Source: Thalassolituus sp034111725 (GTDB lineage Bacteria > Pseudomonadota > Gammaproteobacteria > Pseudomonadales > Oceanobacteraceae). From it: DNA of 64,000 nucleotides. Positions 36,700-45,419 of this stretch are shown in pieces. A program made the position numbers and the translations under genes. The stretch's first letter is position 1. Each line of letters begins with the position of its first letter. The notes under the pieces are model-generated. The model did not search any database. It saw only the letters and a list, made by a program, of their open reading frames with translations, and was not told the origin of the DNA. The stretch spans positions 49,957 through 113,956 of the forward strand of contig NZ_JAWUWR010000051.1 of assembly GCF_034111725.1 (NCBI RefSeq), written 5' to 3'.

Positions 36700-38280
36700 T
36701 CACGCGCTGACTTCCTTCGCTACAGCCGTCTTACTTTTAGCTTTAGCAACAACGCACTCCTTCGAACCAAGCTGTACTGTTGCTTGCGGCTTAGCTTCAA
36801 CTTTTACCCACTCGTAGTGACGAGCAATAACATTGCGGTTACGACGGTAGAACTCCATGGTTGATGAAGGCCATAAAGCGAAGTTTTTACCATCCGCTTG
36901 CTGATACCAGCTCTTACAGCCTGAAGTCCAAACCGAACCTTTAATGCGAGATTGCATCTCTTCGTTAAATTCAACTTGAGCTTCTTTCTTCACATTTAAG
37001 TAACCCACATCACGCTTCTGAACTTCTTTCATACACTGAAGAATGTAGTGCACTTGAGATTCAATCATAAACAAGATCGAGTTATGTCCTAAGCCAGCGT
37101 TCGGCCCCACTAATTGGAACATATTTGGGTAACCCGTTACCGTATTGCCTAAATAAGCTTCAGCACCATCTTTCCAATCTTCTAAGATATCGTGGCCTGG
37201 CAAGCCTTTCAGGTTGAATTTATTCATATAGCCACGGGGATCAACAATAAAACCTGTGCCTAAAATAATGGTATCTACTTCGCGCTCGACACCATTGCTA
37301 TCAACAATACTATTGGCGCGAATTTCTTTAATGCCATCGGTAATTAAATCAACATTATCGCGATTAAAAGCTGGATACCATTTATTCGAAATCAAAATTC
37401 GCTTACAGCCTAGCATGTAATCAGGTGTTAGTTTTTTACGAACAACCGGATCTTTTACCTGCGCACGAATAAACTGCTTAGCGAAAAACTCAGCAACCAT
37501 AGCGATGCTTGGATGAAAGATCGGCCAAACACGCATTTCGTTAGTCATGTATAAGCGCGCGCGATATAAGCGACGTAATGATGGGAATTTTTCAAATACC
37601 CATTTACTGGCTTTGCTGTACTTGCGCTCATCGCGCGGAATCACCCAAGCAGCACTGCGCTGATAAACATCCAAACGCTCAACGTCGGGAGCAATTTCAG
37701 GTACATACTGAATTGCACTGCCGCCAGTACCGATAGATGCAACTTTTTTACCTTTAAGATCATAACCATGATCCCAGCGCGCCGAATGCATCACCTTACC
37801 TTTAAAGGTATCTAATCCCGGAATATTTGGAATTTGTGGATGATGTAATGGGCCAGTAGCAAGAATAAAGTACTTACATTTCACCGTTTGGCCATCGGCA
37901 GTGCCCACCGTCCAAGTCGCCGTTTTTTCATCAAAAACAGAGCTATTTACTTCAAGGCCAAAGCGAATATTAGGACGTACGTTATACTCACTCACGGTCG
38001 CCAAAATATAATCTTGGATTTCATCCCATGGAGCATAGCGTTTTGTCCAATCTGCTTTATCGGTAAAAGAGAAAGAATATAAATGCGATTGCACATCACA
38101 AGCGCAACCCGGATAAGAATTGTCGCGCCATGAACCGCCTACTTCGACATCTTTCTCAACGATTACGTAATCATTGATACCATGTTTTTGTAGCTGGATA
38201 CCCATAGCAAGGCCACCCAAGCCGCCACCGACAATAACGACTTCTGTGTATTTTGGTAGAGTACGTTTAATATCCGTCAT
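36700..38280 (-). CDS. Flavin-containing monooxygenase, Baeyer-Villiger type
   Basis: The 526-residue enzyme has two Rossmann dinucleotide motifs: VVIVGGGLGGLAMGIQL for FAD at the N-terminus and VASIGTGGSAIQYVPEI for NADPH. Between them is FKGKVMHSARWDH, which fits the Baeyer-Villiger fingerprint FxGxxxHxxxW(P/D). It should insert oxygen next to a carbonyl in a ketone or oxidise a related hydrophobic substrate. It is divergent from an AraC gene (103 bases between starts), the usual arrangement when the regulator controls the monooxygenase. A C-terminal Lys/Ala-rich tail is variable in the family. Confidence 0.9.
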   Translation of the reverse strand: MTDIKRTLPKYTEVVIVGGGLGGLAMGIQLQKHGINDYVIVEKDVEVGGSWRDNSYPGCACDVQSHLYSFSFTDKADWTKRYAPWDEIQDYILATVSEYNVRPNIRFGLEVNSSVFDEKTATWTVGTADGQTVKCKYFILATGPLHHPQIPNIPGLDTFKGKVMHSARWDHGYDLKGKKVASIGTGGSAIQYVPEIAPDVERLDVYQRSAAWVIPRDERKYSKASKWVFEKFPSLRRLYRARLYMTNEMRVWPIFHPSIAMVAEFFAKQFIRAQVKDPVVRKKLTPDYMLGCKRILISNKWYPAFNRDNVDLITDGIKEIRANSIVDSNGVEREVDTIILGTGFIVDPRGYMNKFNLKGLPGHDILEDWKDGAEAYLGNTVTGYPNMFQLVGPNAGLGHNSILFMIESQVHYILQCMKEVQKRDVGYLNVKKEAQVEFNEEMQSRIKGSVWTSGCKSWYQQADGKNFALWPSSTMEFYRRNRNVIARHYEWVKVEAKPQATVQLGSKECVVAKAKSKTAVAKEVSA

Positions 38281-38383
38281 TGTGATAAACCTTTCGTTCG
38301 TTGTTATGATTTATCCAATGTACTGCCGAGCGACCACGGCAAACTATGTCCAGAATTTCTAAAAATTAACATATTCGGCCACC

Positions 38384-39394
38384 ATGACTCTTAGATCTAT
38401 CCTTGCACTCAGTTTTACCATCGACCAAATTCAACGTAATTATGGTCTAGACCCCGCGCCAATACTGGCTCGACACGGCATGCGCAAAGATCAATTTGAT
38501 GGTAATGCGGTAATCAGTCAGGCCGACGAATTGGCGATACTTTCTGACCTGTTTATTGATCTAAGTCATGACCCATTAGCCGCTGTAAAAATCGGTTCGA
38601 CCTTCGGACTATCAGGATATGGCGCTTACGCCATGATGTTGATGAGTTGCAGTACCGTATACGAAGCCATTCAGCTAGGCGTTCACTATCAAGAAATGAG
38701 TTATTTGTTCAGTAAACTTAGTCTCGAGATAGAGGGGGAAGTTGCCAGCATAATTCTAACTCCCTGCCGAGTACCTGAGCATTTGCACCGGTTTATCATT
38801 GATCGAGATGTCGCTGGAACTTATCAATTTTTAAATTTAATGCAAACCATGATAGGACAGCACACCCAACCATTAGAAATTTGTATTCCTTACCCAAAGC
38901 CTATAGAAGCAGCTTTTTACGAAAAACAATTTCAATGTCCGGTAAGATTTGGTACTGATGCTATTCGCTTTTTAATTCCCAGTGATATCTTAAAAAAATC
39001 ATTACCTAATGCGAACACCACGGCATTGACACTATATCGCCAACAATGCGACGAAGTATTAAGTAAGCGTAATCAATTAAATAACGGCACTCTAACTGAG
39101 CGAGTAAAACACCATTTAGAAATGTTCAAAGAGGAACTGCCAGCAATAAAAGATTGCGCCGAATCATTCAGTAGCAGCGAGCGAAAATTTCGGCGTGATT
39201 TAAAAGAAGAAGGAACTACGTATCAGCAACTGCTAGATCAAGTACGCTCAGACAGAGCCTGCAAATTACTCGACAACAGTAAAACCAGTGTCGAACAAAT
39301 CGCTATATTACTAGGCTATACCGAATCGGCAGCGTTTATTCGTGCATTCAAGAAATGGCACGGTATTACTCCAGCGCAATATCGCAAGCGCTAA
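38384..39394 (+). CDS. AraC family transcriptional regulator
   Basis: The 336-residue protein has the PF12625-type sensor domain (GLSGYGAYAMMLMSCSTVYE) and a C-terminal AraC DNA-binding domain with helices around SSSERKFRRDLKEEGTTYQ and VEQIAILLGYTESAAFIRAF, ending KKWHGITPAQYRKR. It is divergent from the Baeyer-Villiger monooxygenase gene and is its most likely regulator. The last four bases overlap the convergent GGDEF gene. Confidence 0.88.
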   Translation: MTLRSILALSFTIDQIQRNYGLDPAPILARHGMRKDQFDGNAVISQADELAILSDLFIDLSHDPLAAVKIGSTFGLSGYGAYAMMLMSCSTVYEAIQLGVHYQEMSYLFSKLSLEIEGEVASIILTPCRVPEHLHRFIIDRDVAGTYQFLNLMQTMIGQHTQPLEICIPYPKPIEAAFYEKQFQCPVRFGTDAIRFLIPSDILKKSLPNANTTALTLYRQQCDEVLSKRNQLNNGTLTERVKHHLEMFKEELPAIKDCAESFSSSERKFRRDLKEEGTTYQQLLDQVRSDRACKLLDNSKTSVEQIAILLGYTESAAFIRAFKKWHGITPAQYRKR

Positions 39395-40074
39395 TCTCCG
39401 CCAAACAAGCCTCGTAAAGCATCTTTCTCGTCTTTACTAACGCCTTGGTCGCGCTCGACCGGCGTATTAAAACAGACTCGATTGCGTCCTTGACGTTTGG
39501 CTTCGTACAGCCATCTATCAGCTTCTTGCACCAACTGAGCCGAACCAACATATTCATCGACCCGACAAATAGCCAAACCAATGCTGGCCGTCGCTGTAAT
39601 TGAGTTTTCGCTAATATCGACGGGTGTTGATGCTAGGGCTGCTCGCACGCGTTCAGCAACCCGCTTCGCTACCGCTAATTCTGTCGATGGCAAAATGACG
39701 ACAAACTCTTCACCGCCATATCGACAACGTACGTCCAATCGACGTGTCATAGCTTCAATTAAACGGGCCGTATGACGTAAGACCGTATTACCTTCTTCGT
39801 GACCGTAACTGTCATTAATGCGTTTAAAATGATCAAGATCGATCATCATCACCGCTGTCGACATACGAGTTCGCTGCGTGCGCTCTAACTCTTGCTCGAG
39901 CATTTCACGAAAATGCCGGACGTTGAATAAACCGGTTAACGGATCGGTAATCACCTGCTGACGCAAGTGCACCACCTCATCAACCAGAGGACAACTTAAC
40001 TCTCCTACCGGACAGGTAGCGGTTTGATTGGGCATAAGTGCAGAATCACCTTTAAACGGCCGACTAAAGATCAA
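39391..40074 (-). CDS. Diguanylate cyclase (GGDEF domain)
   Basis: The 227-residue protein is mostly one GGDEF domain after a short N-terminal part with cysteines (ATCPVGELSCPLV). Key features are ITDPLTGLFNVRHF, MIDLDHFKRINDSYGHEEG, the active-site motif CRYGGEEFVVILP and an RxxD I-site (RRLD) five residues before it. The enzyme should make c-di-GMP. The two-Cys region might sense redox state or metal, but this is only a guess. It has no membrane segment, so it is cytoplasmic, unlike the DISM cyclase at 24-26 kb. Confidence 0.9.
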   Translation of the reverse strand: MIFSRPFKGDSALMPNQTATCPVGELSCPLVDEVVHLRQQVITDPLTGLFNVRHFREMLEQELERTQRTRMSTAVMMIDLDHFKRINDSYGHEEGNTVLRHTARLIEAMTRRLDVRCRYGGEEFVVILPSTELAVAKRVAERVRAALASTPVDISENSITATASIGLAICRVDEYVGSAQLVQEADRWLYEAKRQGRNRVCFNTPVERDQGVSKDEKDALRGLFGGD

Positions 40075-40128
40075 AATTCAGTGTAGACCAATAATATTAA
40101 GAGGTGAGGCTGAGCATAAGAAACATTG

Positions 40129-40491
40129 TTATTCGTCTTCGGGAGGAATCCCCAAAGGGACAAAGCTGGTATCGACCACATAAAGAGAACGTCGATGCTG
40201 GTTTTCACGTGCTTCTCGACGAGCATGTAATGACCAGATTGAGGTGCGCTTCTCACCGTCATAACCATCAACCGTTAACGCCCAGCGAATGGCACTCAAA
40301 GCCGCCTTGGCTTGGTTCTTATCATGATAAGGGCCTTGGCAATTAATAGAGGCAGGCATGCTATCGTCGCGCCCCACCAGCATGACGAGCACAAATAGCT
40401 CCTCGTCTAGTTCACATACATGCAGCTCAATACGTTTTCCAGAACGGATAAGGACTGATTCTGCTACCGCTCCGTCATAGACCAGTTTCAT
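40129..40491 (-). CDS. Conserved-looking hypothetical protein
   Basis: I do not recognise this 120-residue protein. It is soluble and mildly acidic, with a beta-rich N-terminus (KLVYDGAVAESVLIRSGKRI) and a helix (KNQAKAALSAIRWALTVDG), ending in LGIPPEDE. GGATGG lies just upstream of the ATG. It lies 54 bases upstream of the small GGDEF gene on the same strand, so the two may form an operon. Codon use looks normal for the window, which supports it being a real gene. Confidence 0.6.
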   Translation of the reverse strand: MKLVYDGAVAESVLIRSGKRIELHVCELDEELFVLVMLVGRDDSMPASINCQGPYHDKNQAKAALSAIRWALTVDGYDGEKRTSIWSLHARREARENQHRRSLYVVDTSFVPLGIPPEDE

Positions 40492-40676
40492 TCATACCAT
40501 CCATATTCTGGCGCTGTTGCTCAGACGCCCTTTACACACTATCCGATATCCTGAAACCGATTACTAGCCATCAATTTGTCAGTTTGAGCCCCTGTTCACA
40601 TTGTCATTTGGGGGATTGAGTTGGCTGGCGTACTATTCTTGCCATTGTTTACTTAACTCAGCCAAAGCGCACCATA

Positions 40677-41489
40677 ATGACCCACGACTCCGCCGATCAC
40701 TCCACTAAAGACGCCGCTCATAAACATCTAACGCTCGATCGTAATTTCGATGACTTGGCCGCACGTTTTAGTCGCACCATCTACGCGACGCCGCGGGGAC
40801 AATTGCGATTATTGGCGTTAGCTCAGGATTTCAATGATTTAGAAATCCCTATAGAGCGGGCAACCGTACTCGATATCGGCGGTGGCCAAGGGCAATTTAG
40901 TTTGCAACTGGCCAAACAGGGCGCAAGCATCTCACTCTGTGATGTCTCCCAAGAAATGCTCAGTCTTGCGCGTGATCTATTTGCAGCAGAAGCGCTATCC
41001 CTTAACAGTCAGTGCTGCAGCCTGCAAGATGCCAGCAGCGCTTATCCGCAGCAGTTCGATATTGTTCTTAATCACGCCGTTTTAGAATGGTTAGAGCATC
41101 CTTTCGAAGCACTCCCCCTACTTGCGGCTCGTGTGCGTCCAGGAGGCTGGTTATCACTTATGTTCTATAACTTGCATGGCCATGAATGGCGCCAGTTAAT
41201 GAATGGCCGCACACACGCTCCTAAAGATGCGAACCCGAGATTGCGCCGTGAGGGCAATGCGCCGCAACATCCGCTAGACCCTGATGCCATTGAGGAAGCC
41301 CTTACTCAGCTCGGCTTTAGCGTTCAGCGCTGGCGCGGTATTCGTTGTATTCACGATCATATGCATCAAAAAATTCGTGAACGTATCGGGCAAGAGGCCG
41401 TTAATAAATCCGATTTAGAAGTCGGGCTGCAAGAGCCCTATCGGCGCTTAGGGCGCTACGTGCATTTTCTCGCACAGCGCAACCCATGA
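40677..41489 (+). CDS. cmoM: tRNA 5-carboxymethoxyuridine methyltransferase CmoM (SmtA)
   Basis: CmoM methylates cmo5U34 to the mcmo5U ester in certain tRNAs. The 270-residue protein aligns well with E. coli CmoM: DRNFDDLAARFSRTIYAT at the start, the SAM motif VLDIGGGQGQFSLQLA, the VLNHAVLEWLEHP segment, RPGGWLSLMFYNLHGHEW and PYRRLGRYVHFLA at the end. It is slightly longer at the N-terminus than the E. coli protein. It overlaps the following DUF523 gene by 4 bases (ATGA). Confidence 0.9.
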   Translation: MTHDSADHSTKDAAHKHLTLDRNFDDLAARFSRTIYATPRGQLRLLALAQDFNDLEIPIERATVLDIGGGQGQFSLQLAKQGASISLCDVSQEMLSLARDLFAAEALSLNSQCCSLQDASSAYPQQFDIVLNHAVLEWLEHPFEALPLLAARVRPGGWLSLMFYNLHGHEWRQLMNGRTHAPKDANPRLRREGNAPQHPLDPDAIEEALTQLGFSVQRWRGIRCIHDHMHQKIRERIGQEAVNKSDLEVGLQEPYRRLGRYVHFLAQRNP

Positions 41490-41994
41490 AGCGCTTATTA
41501 GTGAGCGCCTGCTTACTCGGTCAGCCAGTCAGATACGATGGTGAGAGCAACGCGAACAAAGTAAACCAACTCGCTGAACAGCTGCGCCAGTGGCAACAAG
41601 AAGGCCGCATTATCGCGGTGTGCCCGGAAGTCGCTGGCGGCCTAACAACGCCCGCCCAGCCGCAGAGATCCAAGGCGGAGACGGCAACGACGTATTAGAT
41701 GGCAAAGCCGTAGTGATCACTCATCAAGGGGAAGACGTCAGCGCCGAATTCATCACTGGCGCGCAACACGCCCTAGCATTAGCGCAAAAATATCGCGCTA
41801 CAGCAGCTTTGCTTGCTGCGCGCTCACCGTCGTGCGGCACAGGCGAAATCTACAATGGCGAATTCAAAAGAGAAGCGGTTAAAGGCGATGGGGTTACCGT
41901 GGCCTTGTTACAACGCCACGGTGTTCGCTGTTTCTCTCCTGATAATGATGCCCAGCTCATCGAATGGATGAATCAGCCCGATCAACTCGAATAA
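41486..41994 (+). pseudogene. DUF523 (YbbK-like) gene with a one-base frameshift
   Basis: Bases 41486-41650 encode a normal DUF523 start (LLVSACLLGQPVRYDGES, VCPEVAGGLTTP). The family then continues with an RPxAEI-type segment. Here one base is missing in the C run at 41651-41653: reading in the original frame stops at 41698, while the +1 frame continues correctly as RPAAEIQGGDGNDVLDG through SPSCGTGEIYNG to 41994. So the gene is either broken by a single-base deletion or contains a sequencing error. The remainder is full-length and well conserved. It is coupled to cmoM by a 4-base overlap. Confidence 0.88.
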
Positions 41995-42734
41995 GGCGCA
42001 TCAATTCGCTCCAACTTGCGCAGCAATCCTGGCCAAGCCAGCTTCCCTCCCGCATTGCGCGTTACTTCTTTAGCCGCCTGTTTGATACCCGCAACAATAG
42101 GTTGAGGTATAGGAATTAACTCTACACCGCCAGATTGAGCCAGAAGCTGTACTTCACAAGCACGCTGCAGAATAAACATGTTCAAAAATGCATCGGCTAT
42201 ATTTTCAGCGCAGGTAAGTAGTCCGTGATTACGCAGAATCATAAAGTCGTTAACGCCGAGATCAGCAACGAGCCGCACCTTCTCTTCTGGATTTAACGCA
42301 ACGCCTTCATAGGCGTGATAGCTAAGCCCAGACAGCGGAAATAGTGACTGCTGCGAAATAGGTAACAGCCCCTGTGCTTGCGCCGATACAGCAACGCCCT
42401 CTTTAGTATGGAGATGCATAACGCAATGCGCATCATTGCGAGCATCATGAACGGCACTGTGAATAATAAATCCAGCAGGATTAATATCGTAATCCGCTGG
42501 CATCACTTTATTACCGTGCAAATCCACCTTCACCAAACTTGAAGCGCTGACCTCATCAAACATCATGCCGTACGGGTTAATCAAAAAATGTGCATCTGGA
42601 CCGGGAACTCGTGCTGATATATGAGTAAAAATTAAATCATCCCAGCCATACATAGCCACAAGGTTATAAGCTGCTGCTAAATTAACGCGGGTTTCCCATT
42701 CGGCAGCGGATACTTGATCGCGGACGGAAGTCAT
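41982..42734 (-). CDS. Class II aldolase/adducin family protein
   Basis: The 250-residue protein fits the class II aldolase fold: YGWDDLIFTHISARVPG at the N-terminus, CVMHLHTKEGVAVSAQ with metal-binding histidines, and ILRNHGLLTCAENI with a further His. These enzymes act on fuculose-, rhamnulose- or ribulose-type phosphates, but many close relatives of this subgroup have no assigned substrate. TGGAG lies 6 bases before the ATG at 42734. The 3' end overlaps the DUF523 gene by 13 bases. Confidence 0.87.
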   Translation of the reverse strand: MTSVRDQVSAAEWETRVNLAAAYNLVAMYGWDDLIFTHISARVPGPDAHFLINPYGMMFDEVSASSLVKVDLHGNKVMPADYDINPAGFIIHSAVHDARNDAHCVMHLHTKEGVAVSAQAQGLLPISQQSLFPLSGLSYHAYEGVALNPEEKVRLVADLGVNDFMILRNHGLLTCAENIADAFLNMFILQRACEVQLLAQSGGVELIPIPQPIVAGIKQAAKEVTRNAGGKLAWPGLLRKLERIDAPYSS

Positions 42735-42854
42735 GCGAACTCCAGTTATAGTTAGTGATGTCGTAACCATAACCCGAGTAAATGAAATTTTCTGTAACGA
42801 ATTGCAGGAAAAAGATGATGGGCAAAGGAGCGAGTTAATAACTCAACATATCTG

Positions 42855-42983
42855 TCGTGACTACGAACAAAAAACGTTCGTTGAGTCACTCCTACAAAAT
42901 CGGGAAAACTCAAGGAGCAAAGGTAGCAGTGACTCAAGGAGCGTAGGTAGGAGTGACTCAAGGAGCGAAGCGAGTAGTCACGA
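42855..42983. repeat. REP-like inverted hairpin pair with 24-bp tandem repeats
   Basis: Element A (42855-42895) is an imperfect hairpin built on GACTACGAAC...GTTCGTTGAGTC followed by ACTCCTAC. Element B (42947-42983) is the same element on the other strand: GTAGGAGTGACTCAA at one end and TAGTCACGA at the other, with a different centre. Between them a 24-base unit beginning ACTCAAGGAGC is repeated at 42908, 42932 and partly at 42956. A third copy (C) lies at 62919. No transposase-like REP gene is seen in this window. Confidence 0.8.
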
Positions 42984-43013
42984 TAAAAGTTCTGGGAATT
43001 TTAGTTCTAGATA

Positions 43014-43040
43014 GGCCTAAGTGGCGCGCTCGGGAGGATT
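43014..43040 (-). pseudogene. 3' fragment of a decayed tRNA-Arg copy
   Basis: These 27 bases are identical to 43187-43213, which are 8 bases of flank plus the CCA end, acceptor strand and part of the T arm of the intact tRNA-Arg(ACG). About 30 bases to the left (from GATAAAA on) also resemble the flank of the intact gene. Beyond 43040 the similarity stops. The stretch 43041-43186 holds GC-rich short palindromes (for example GAACCTAAGGAGGTTC) and no gene. Confidence 0.8.
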
Positions 43041-43194
43041 ACTGGCGCCCTTCGGGCCGTCGTCGCAAGCTCCAACGTTCTTTCGCTTCGCTCTAGTCGA
43101 ACCTAAGGAGGTTCTCACCTCCGTCGCGCTGACGAAGATAATTGAAACGCATGATAAAATTTTAGGAATTGTATAACTTATAGAAGGGCCTAAG

Positions 43195-43271
43195 TGGCGC
43201 GCTCGGGAGGATTCGAACCTCCGACCGCCTGGTTCGTAGCCAGGTACTCTATCCAGCTGAGCTACGAGCGC
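43195..43271 (-). tRNA. tRNA-Arg (anticodon ACG)
   Basis: The 77-base gene, read on the minus strand, has acceptor GCGCTCG/CGAGCGC, D arm AGCTCAGCTGGATAGAG, anticodon arm CCTGGCTACGAACCAGG, T arm GGAGGTTCGAATCCTCC, discriminator G and encoded CCA. The ACG anticodon becomes ICG after deamination and reads CGU, CGC and CGA. Confidence 0.97.
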
Positions 43272-43316
43272 GCATTAGGTAAGGCAATTTCACGATTAGG
43301 TTCATTCGGTAAAGAA

Positions 43317-43393
43317 TGGCGCGCTCGGGAGGATTCGAACCTCCGACCGCCTGGTTCGTAGCCAGGTACTCTATCCAGCTGAGCTACGAGCGC
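43317..43393 (-). tRNA. tRNA-Arg (anticodon ACG), second copy
   Basis: This copy is identical over 77 bases to the one at 43195-43271, including the CCA. The 45 bases between the two copies differ from other flanks. Together with tRNA-Ser it follows csrA, as in many Pseudomonas-like genomes. Confidence 0.97.
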
Positions 43394-43472
43394 ACATCGT
43401 GGGGCGCGTATTATAGGTTTATTGACTAAACTGTCAATCAACTTTATACGCTACTGCACAAGGCAGAAATAG

Positions 43473-43563
43473 TGGCGGAGAGAGAGGGATTCGAACCCTC
43501 GATAGGGTATAAACCTATACACCCTTAGCAGGGGTGCGCCTTCAGCCACTCGGCCATCTCTCC
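43473..43563 (-). tRNA. tRNA-Ser (anticodon GCU)
   Basis: A 91-base type II tRNA with a long variable arm. The acceptor is GGAGAGA/TCTCTCC, the anticodon loop is CTGCTAA (anticodon GCT), the T arm is AGGGTTCGAATCCCT, and CCA is encoded. It decodes AGC and AGU. Confidence 0.97.
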
Positions 43564-43638
43564 AGTTCACGGCGCGCATGATAGCACGTCCGTGAAAAAT
43601 TCAAAGGAAAAATTTAAGGAAATTAATACGTTAGCAAA

Positions 43639-43833
43639 TTAATAGTTGCCAGCGTCCTCATCACCGTCTTTTTCACGCTGAATACGTTGGTAAATTTCTT
43701 CACGGTGAACCGCAACTTCTTTAGGTGCATTAACACCAATGCGGACCTGATTTCCTTTTACTCCTAACACAGTAACGGTCACTTCATCACCGACCATCAG
43801 TGTTTCGCCCACGCGACGGGTCAAAATAAGCAT
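43639..43833 (-). CDS. csrA: Carbon storage regulator CsrA (RsmA)
   Basis: CsrA binds GGA motifs in mRNA leaders and controls translation of carbon metabolism, motility and biofilm genes. The 64-residue protein reads MLILTRRVGETLMVGDEV, then VRIGVNAPKEVAVHREEIY, including the C-terminal Arg that contacts RNA. An AGGAG site lies 7 bases before the ATG. It is downstream of lysC and upstream of tRNA-Ser, the conserved order of this group. With two diguanylate cyclases and the flagellar genes in the window, it may link these behaviours, but no target is shown here. Confidence 0.97.
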   Translation of the reverse strand: MLILTRRVGETLMVGDEVTVTVLGVKGNQVRIGVNAPKEVAVHREEIYQRIQREKDGDEDAGNY

Positions 43834-44023
43834 AGGTTGTCTCCTAACATTCCTGTTTCATTCTAGGGTGCTGTTGGCAAAAGCCGATTCTCTGCTCCGC
43901 TTCTTCCAGTATTGACTAGTTCAGTCAAAGATAAAGCGTCAGCGGAAACATATTGAGAATATTTAGTTATTAAGAGGCCCCCAATCATTGAGTACCCCTT
44001 AATTCTCTTGTGGAAAGGGACGA

Positions 44024-45256
44024 TCAGTCTTCAACGGCTTCGGCGTCTAAGCCGAAAGCAGTATGCAAAGACCTAACAGCCAGTTCCAAATACTTCTCAG
44101 CAATCACCACAGAAATTTTAATTTCAGACGTAGTAATAGCCAAAATATTGATATTTTCATCCGCTAGCGTTTTGAACATTTTACTAGCAACACCCGCATG
44201 TGAACGCATGCCCACACCAACCATAGACACTTTACAGATGTCATCAGTTCCATGGACGCCACGAGCGTTCAGCTCGGTTGCCAGAGCATTCAAAAGCGTC
44301 ATCGCTTTTTTGTAGTCATTGCGATGCACAGTAAAGGTAAAGTCAGTCGTGCCATCGGCAGAAACGTTTTGCACGATCATATCGACTTCAATGTTTGCGT
44401 CGCTGATCGGTACAAGAATACGCGACGCAACACCAGGAACGTCGGGTACACCTTGCACGGTAACTTTGGCTTCATCGCGATTGAACGCGATACCAGCAAT
44501 AACGGGATTTTCCACGGAAGCATTCTCCTCCATTGTAATCAGCGTGCCATTACCTTCGGAAAAAGACGAAAGAACACGCAGCGGAACTTTATATTTGCCA
44601 GCAAATTCAACCGAGCGAATTTGCAAAATTTTAGAGCCGAGACTGGCCATCTCGAGCATTTCTTCAAACGTAACGCGGTCCATGCGACGGGCGTTAGGTA
44701 CAACACGCGGGTCAGTGGTGTAGACACCATCAACATCGGTATAAATCTGACACTCATCAGCACCCAGCGCAGCCGCCAATGCCACACCTGTCGTATCCGA
44801 ACCACCACGACCTAGCGTCGTGATATTATTGTCAGGATCAATACCTTGGAAACCAGCGACGACAACAACACCGCCGCTGTCCAGATGCTCACGCATAGGT
44901 ATAGTGTCAATTTCTTCAATACGCGCTTTCATGAAGGCGTTGTCAGTTTTAATACCGACCTGCCACCCAGTAAATGAACGCGCGTTAATACCGCGTTTTT
45001 GCAAAGCCATTGCCAATAACGCAATAGTGACTTGCTCGCCAGTTGAAACCAACACATCCATTTCGCGAGGAGATGGTGTATCTGAAATCCCCTTAGCCAA
45101 ACCGATCAAACGGTTGGTTTCGCCACTCATGGCAGAAACTGCAACAACGATCTGATGACCCGCGTCGTGGAAGGATTTAACCTTGTCGGCGACATGTTCA
45201 ATGCGCTCAACAGTGCCTACGGAAGTACCGCCATATTTCTGTACGTATAACGCCAT
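44024..45256 (-). CDS. lysC: Aspartate kinase
   Basis: This enzyme phosphorylates aspartate at the head of the lysine, threonine and methionine pathways. The 410-residue protein starts ALYVQKYGGTSVG, has the catalytic kinase region (FQGIDPDNNITTLGRGGSDTT) and two C-terminal ACT domains that usually bind lysine and threonine. The ATG at 45256 is the family start; the frame stays open far upstream, but that part has no homology and covers the alaS terminator. The gene lies between alaS and csrA. No riboswitch-like lysine element is evident in the 163-base leader. Confidence 0.95.
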   Translation of the reverse strand: MALYVQKYGGTSVGTVERIEHVADKVKSFHDAGHQIVVAVSAMSGETNRLIGLAKGISDTPSPREMDVLVSTGEQVTIALLAMALQKRGINARSFTGWQVGIKTDNAFMKARIEEIDTIPMREHLDSGGVVVVAGFQGIDPDNNITTLGRGGSDTTGVALAAALGADECQIYTDVDGVYTTDPRVVPNARRMDRVTFEEMLEMASLGSKILQIRSVEFAGKYKVPLRVLSSFSEGNGTLITMEENASVENPVIAGIAFNRDEAKVTVQGVPDVPGVASRILVPISDANIEVDMIVQNVSADGTTDFTFTVHRNDYKKAMTLLNALATELNARGVHGTDDICKVSMVGVGMRSHAGVASKMFKTLADENINILAITTSEIKISVVIAEKYLELAVRSLHTAFGLDAEAVED

Positions 45257-45365
45257 GGTGCTATTACTGGAATTGACTGAAAAAAGGTCGCTAATTAAAC
45301 AACAATTGCGGGGTTCAGGGAAGCGAGTACACGCAGCAAACACTGTTCCCTTGGCGTTAAAAGCG

Positions 45366-45392
45366 AAAAAGCGGACCGATGGCCCGCTTTTT
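45366..45392 (-). terminator. Intrinsic terminator after alaS
   Basis: A5GCGG and its complement CCGCTTTTT form a stem with an 8-9 base loop, 28 bases after the alaS stop, reading on the minus strand into T5. Confidence 0.85.
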
Positions 45393-45419
45393 CCTGTTTG
45401 CCGTGTCGAAACAGCAATA

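Noticed and set aside
42908..42983. Possible CRISPR array
   Set aside because: The 24-bp units are directly adjacent with no spacers and no cas gene in the window.
42733..43014. 93-codon plus-strand frame encoding an SDSR-type octapeptide repeat
   Set aside because: The repeat arises from the 24-bp DNA repeats in a REP-like region; there is no ribosome site and no conserved protein part.
43912..43928. TTGACT-N5-AGTCAA inverted repeat upstream of csrA
   Set aside because: Arms are only 6 bases and I could not place a matching -10 box; too weak to call a regulatory site.
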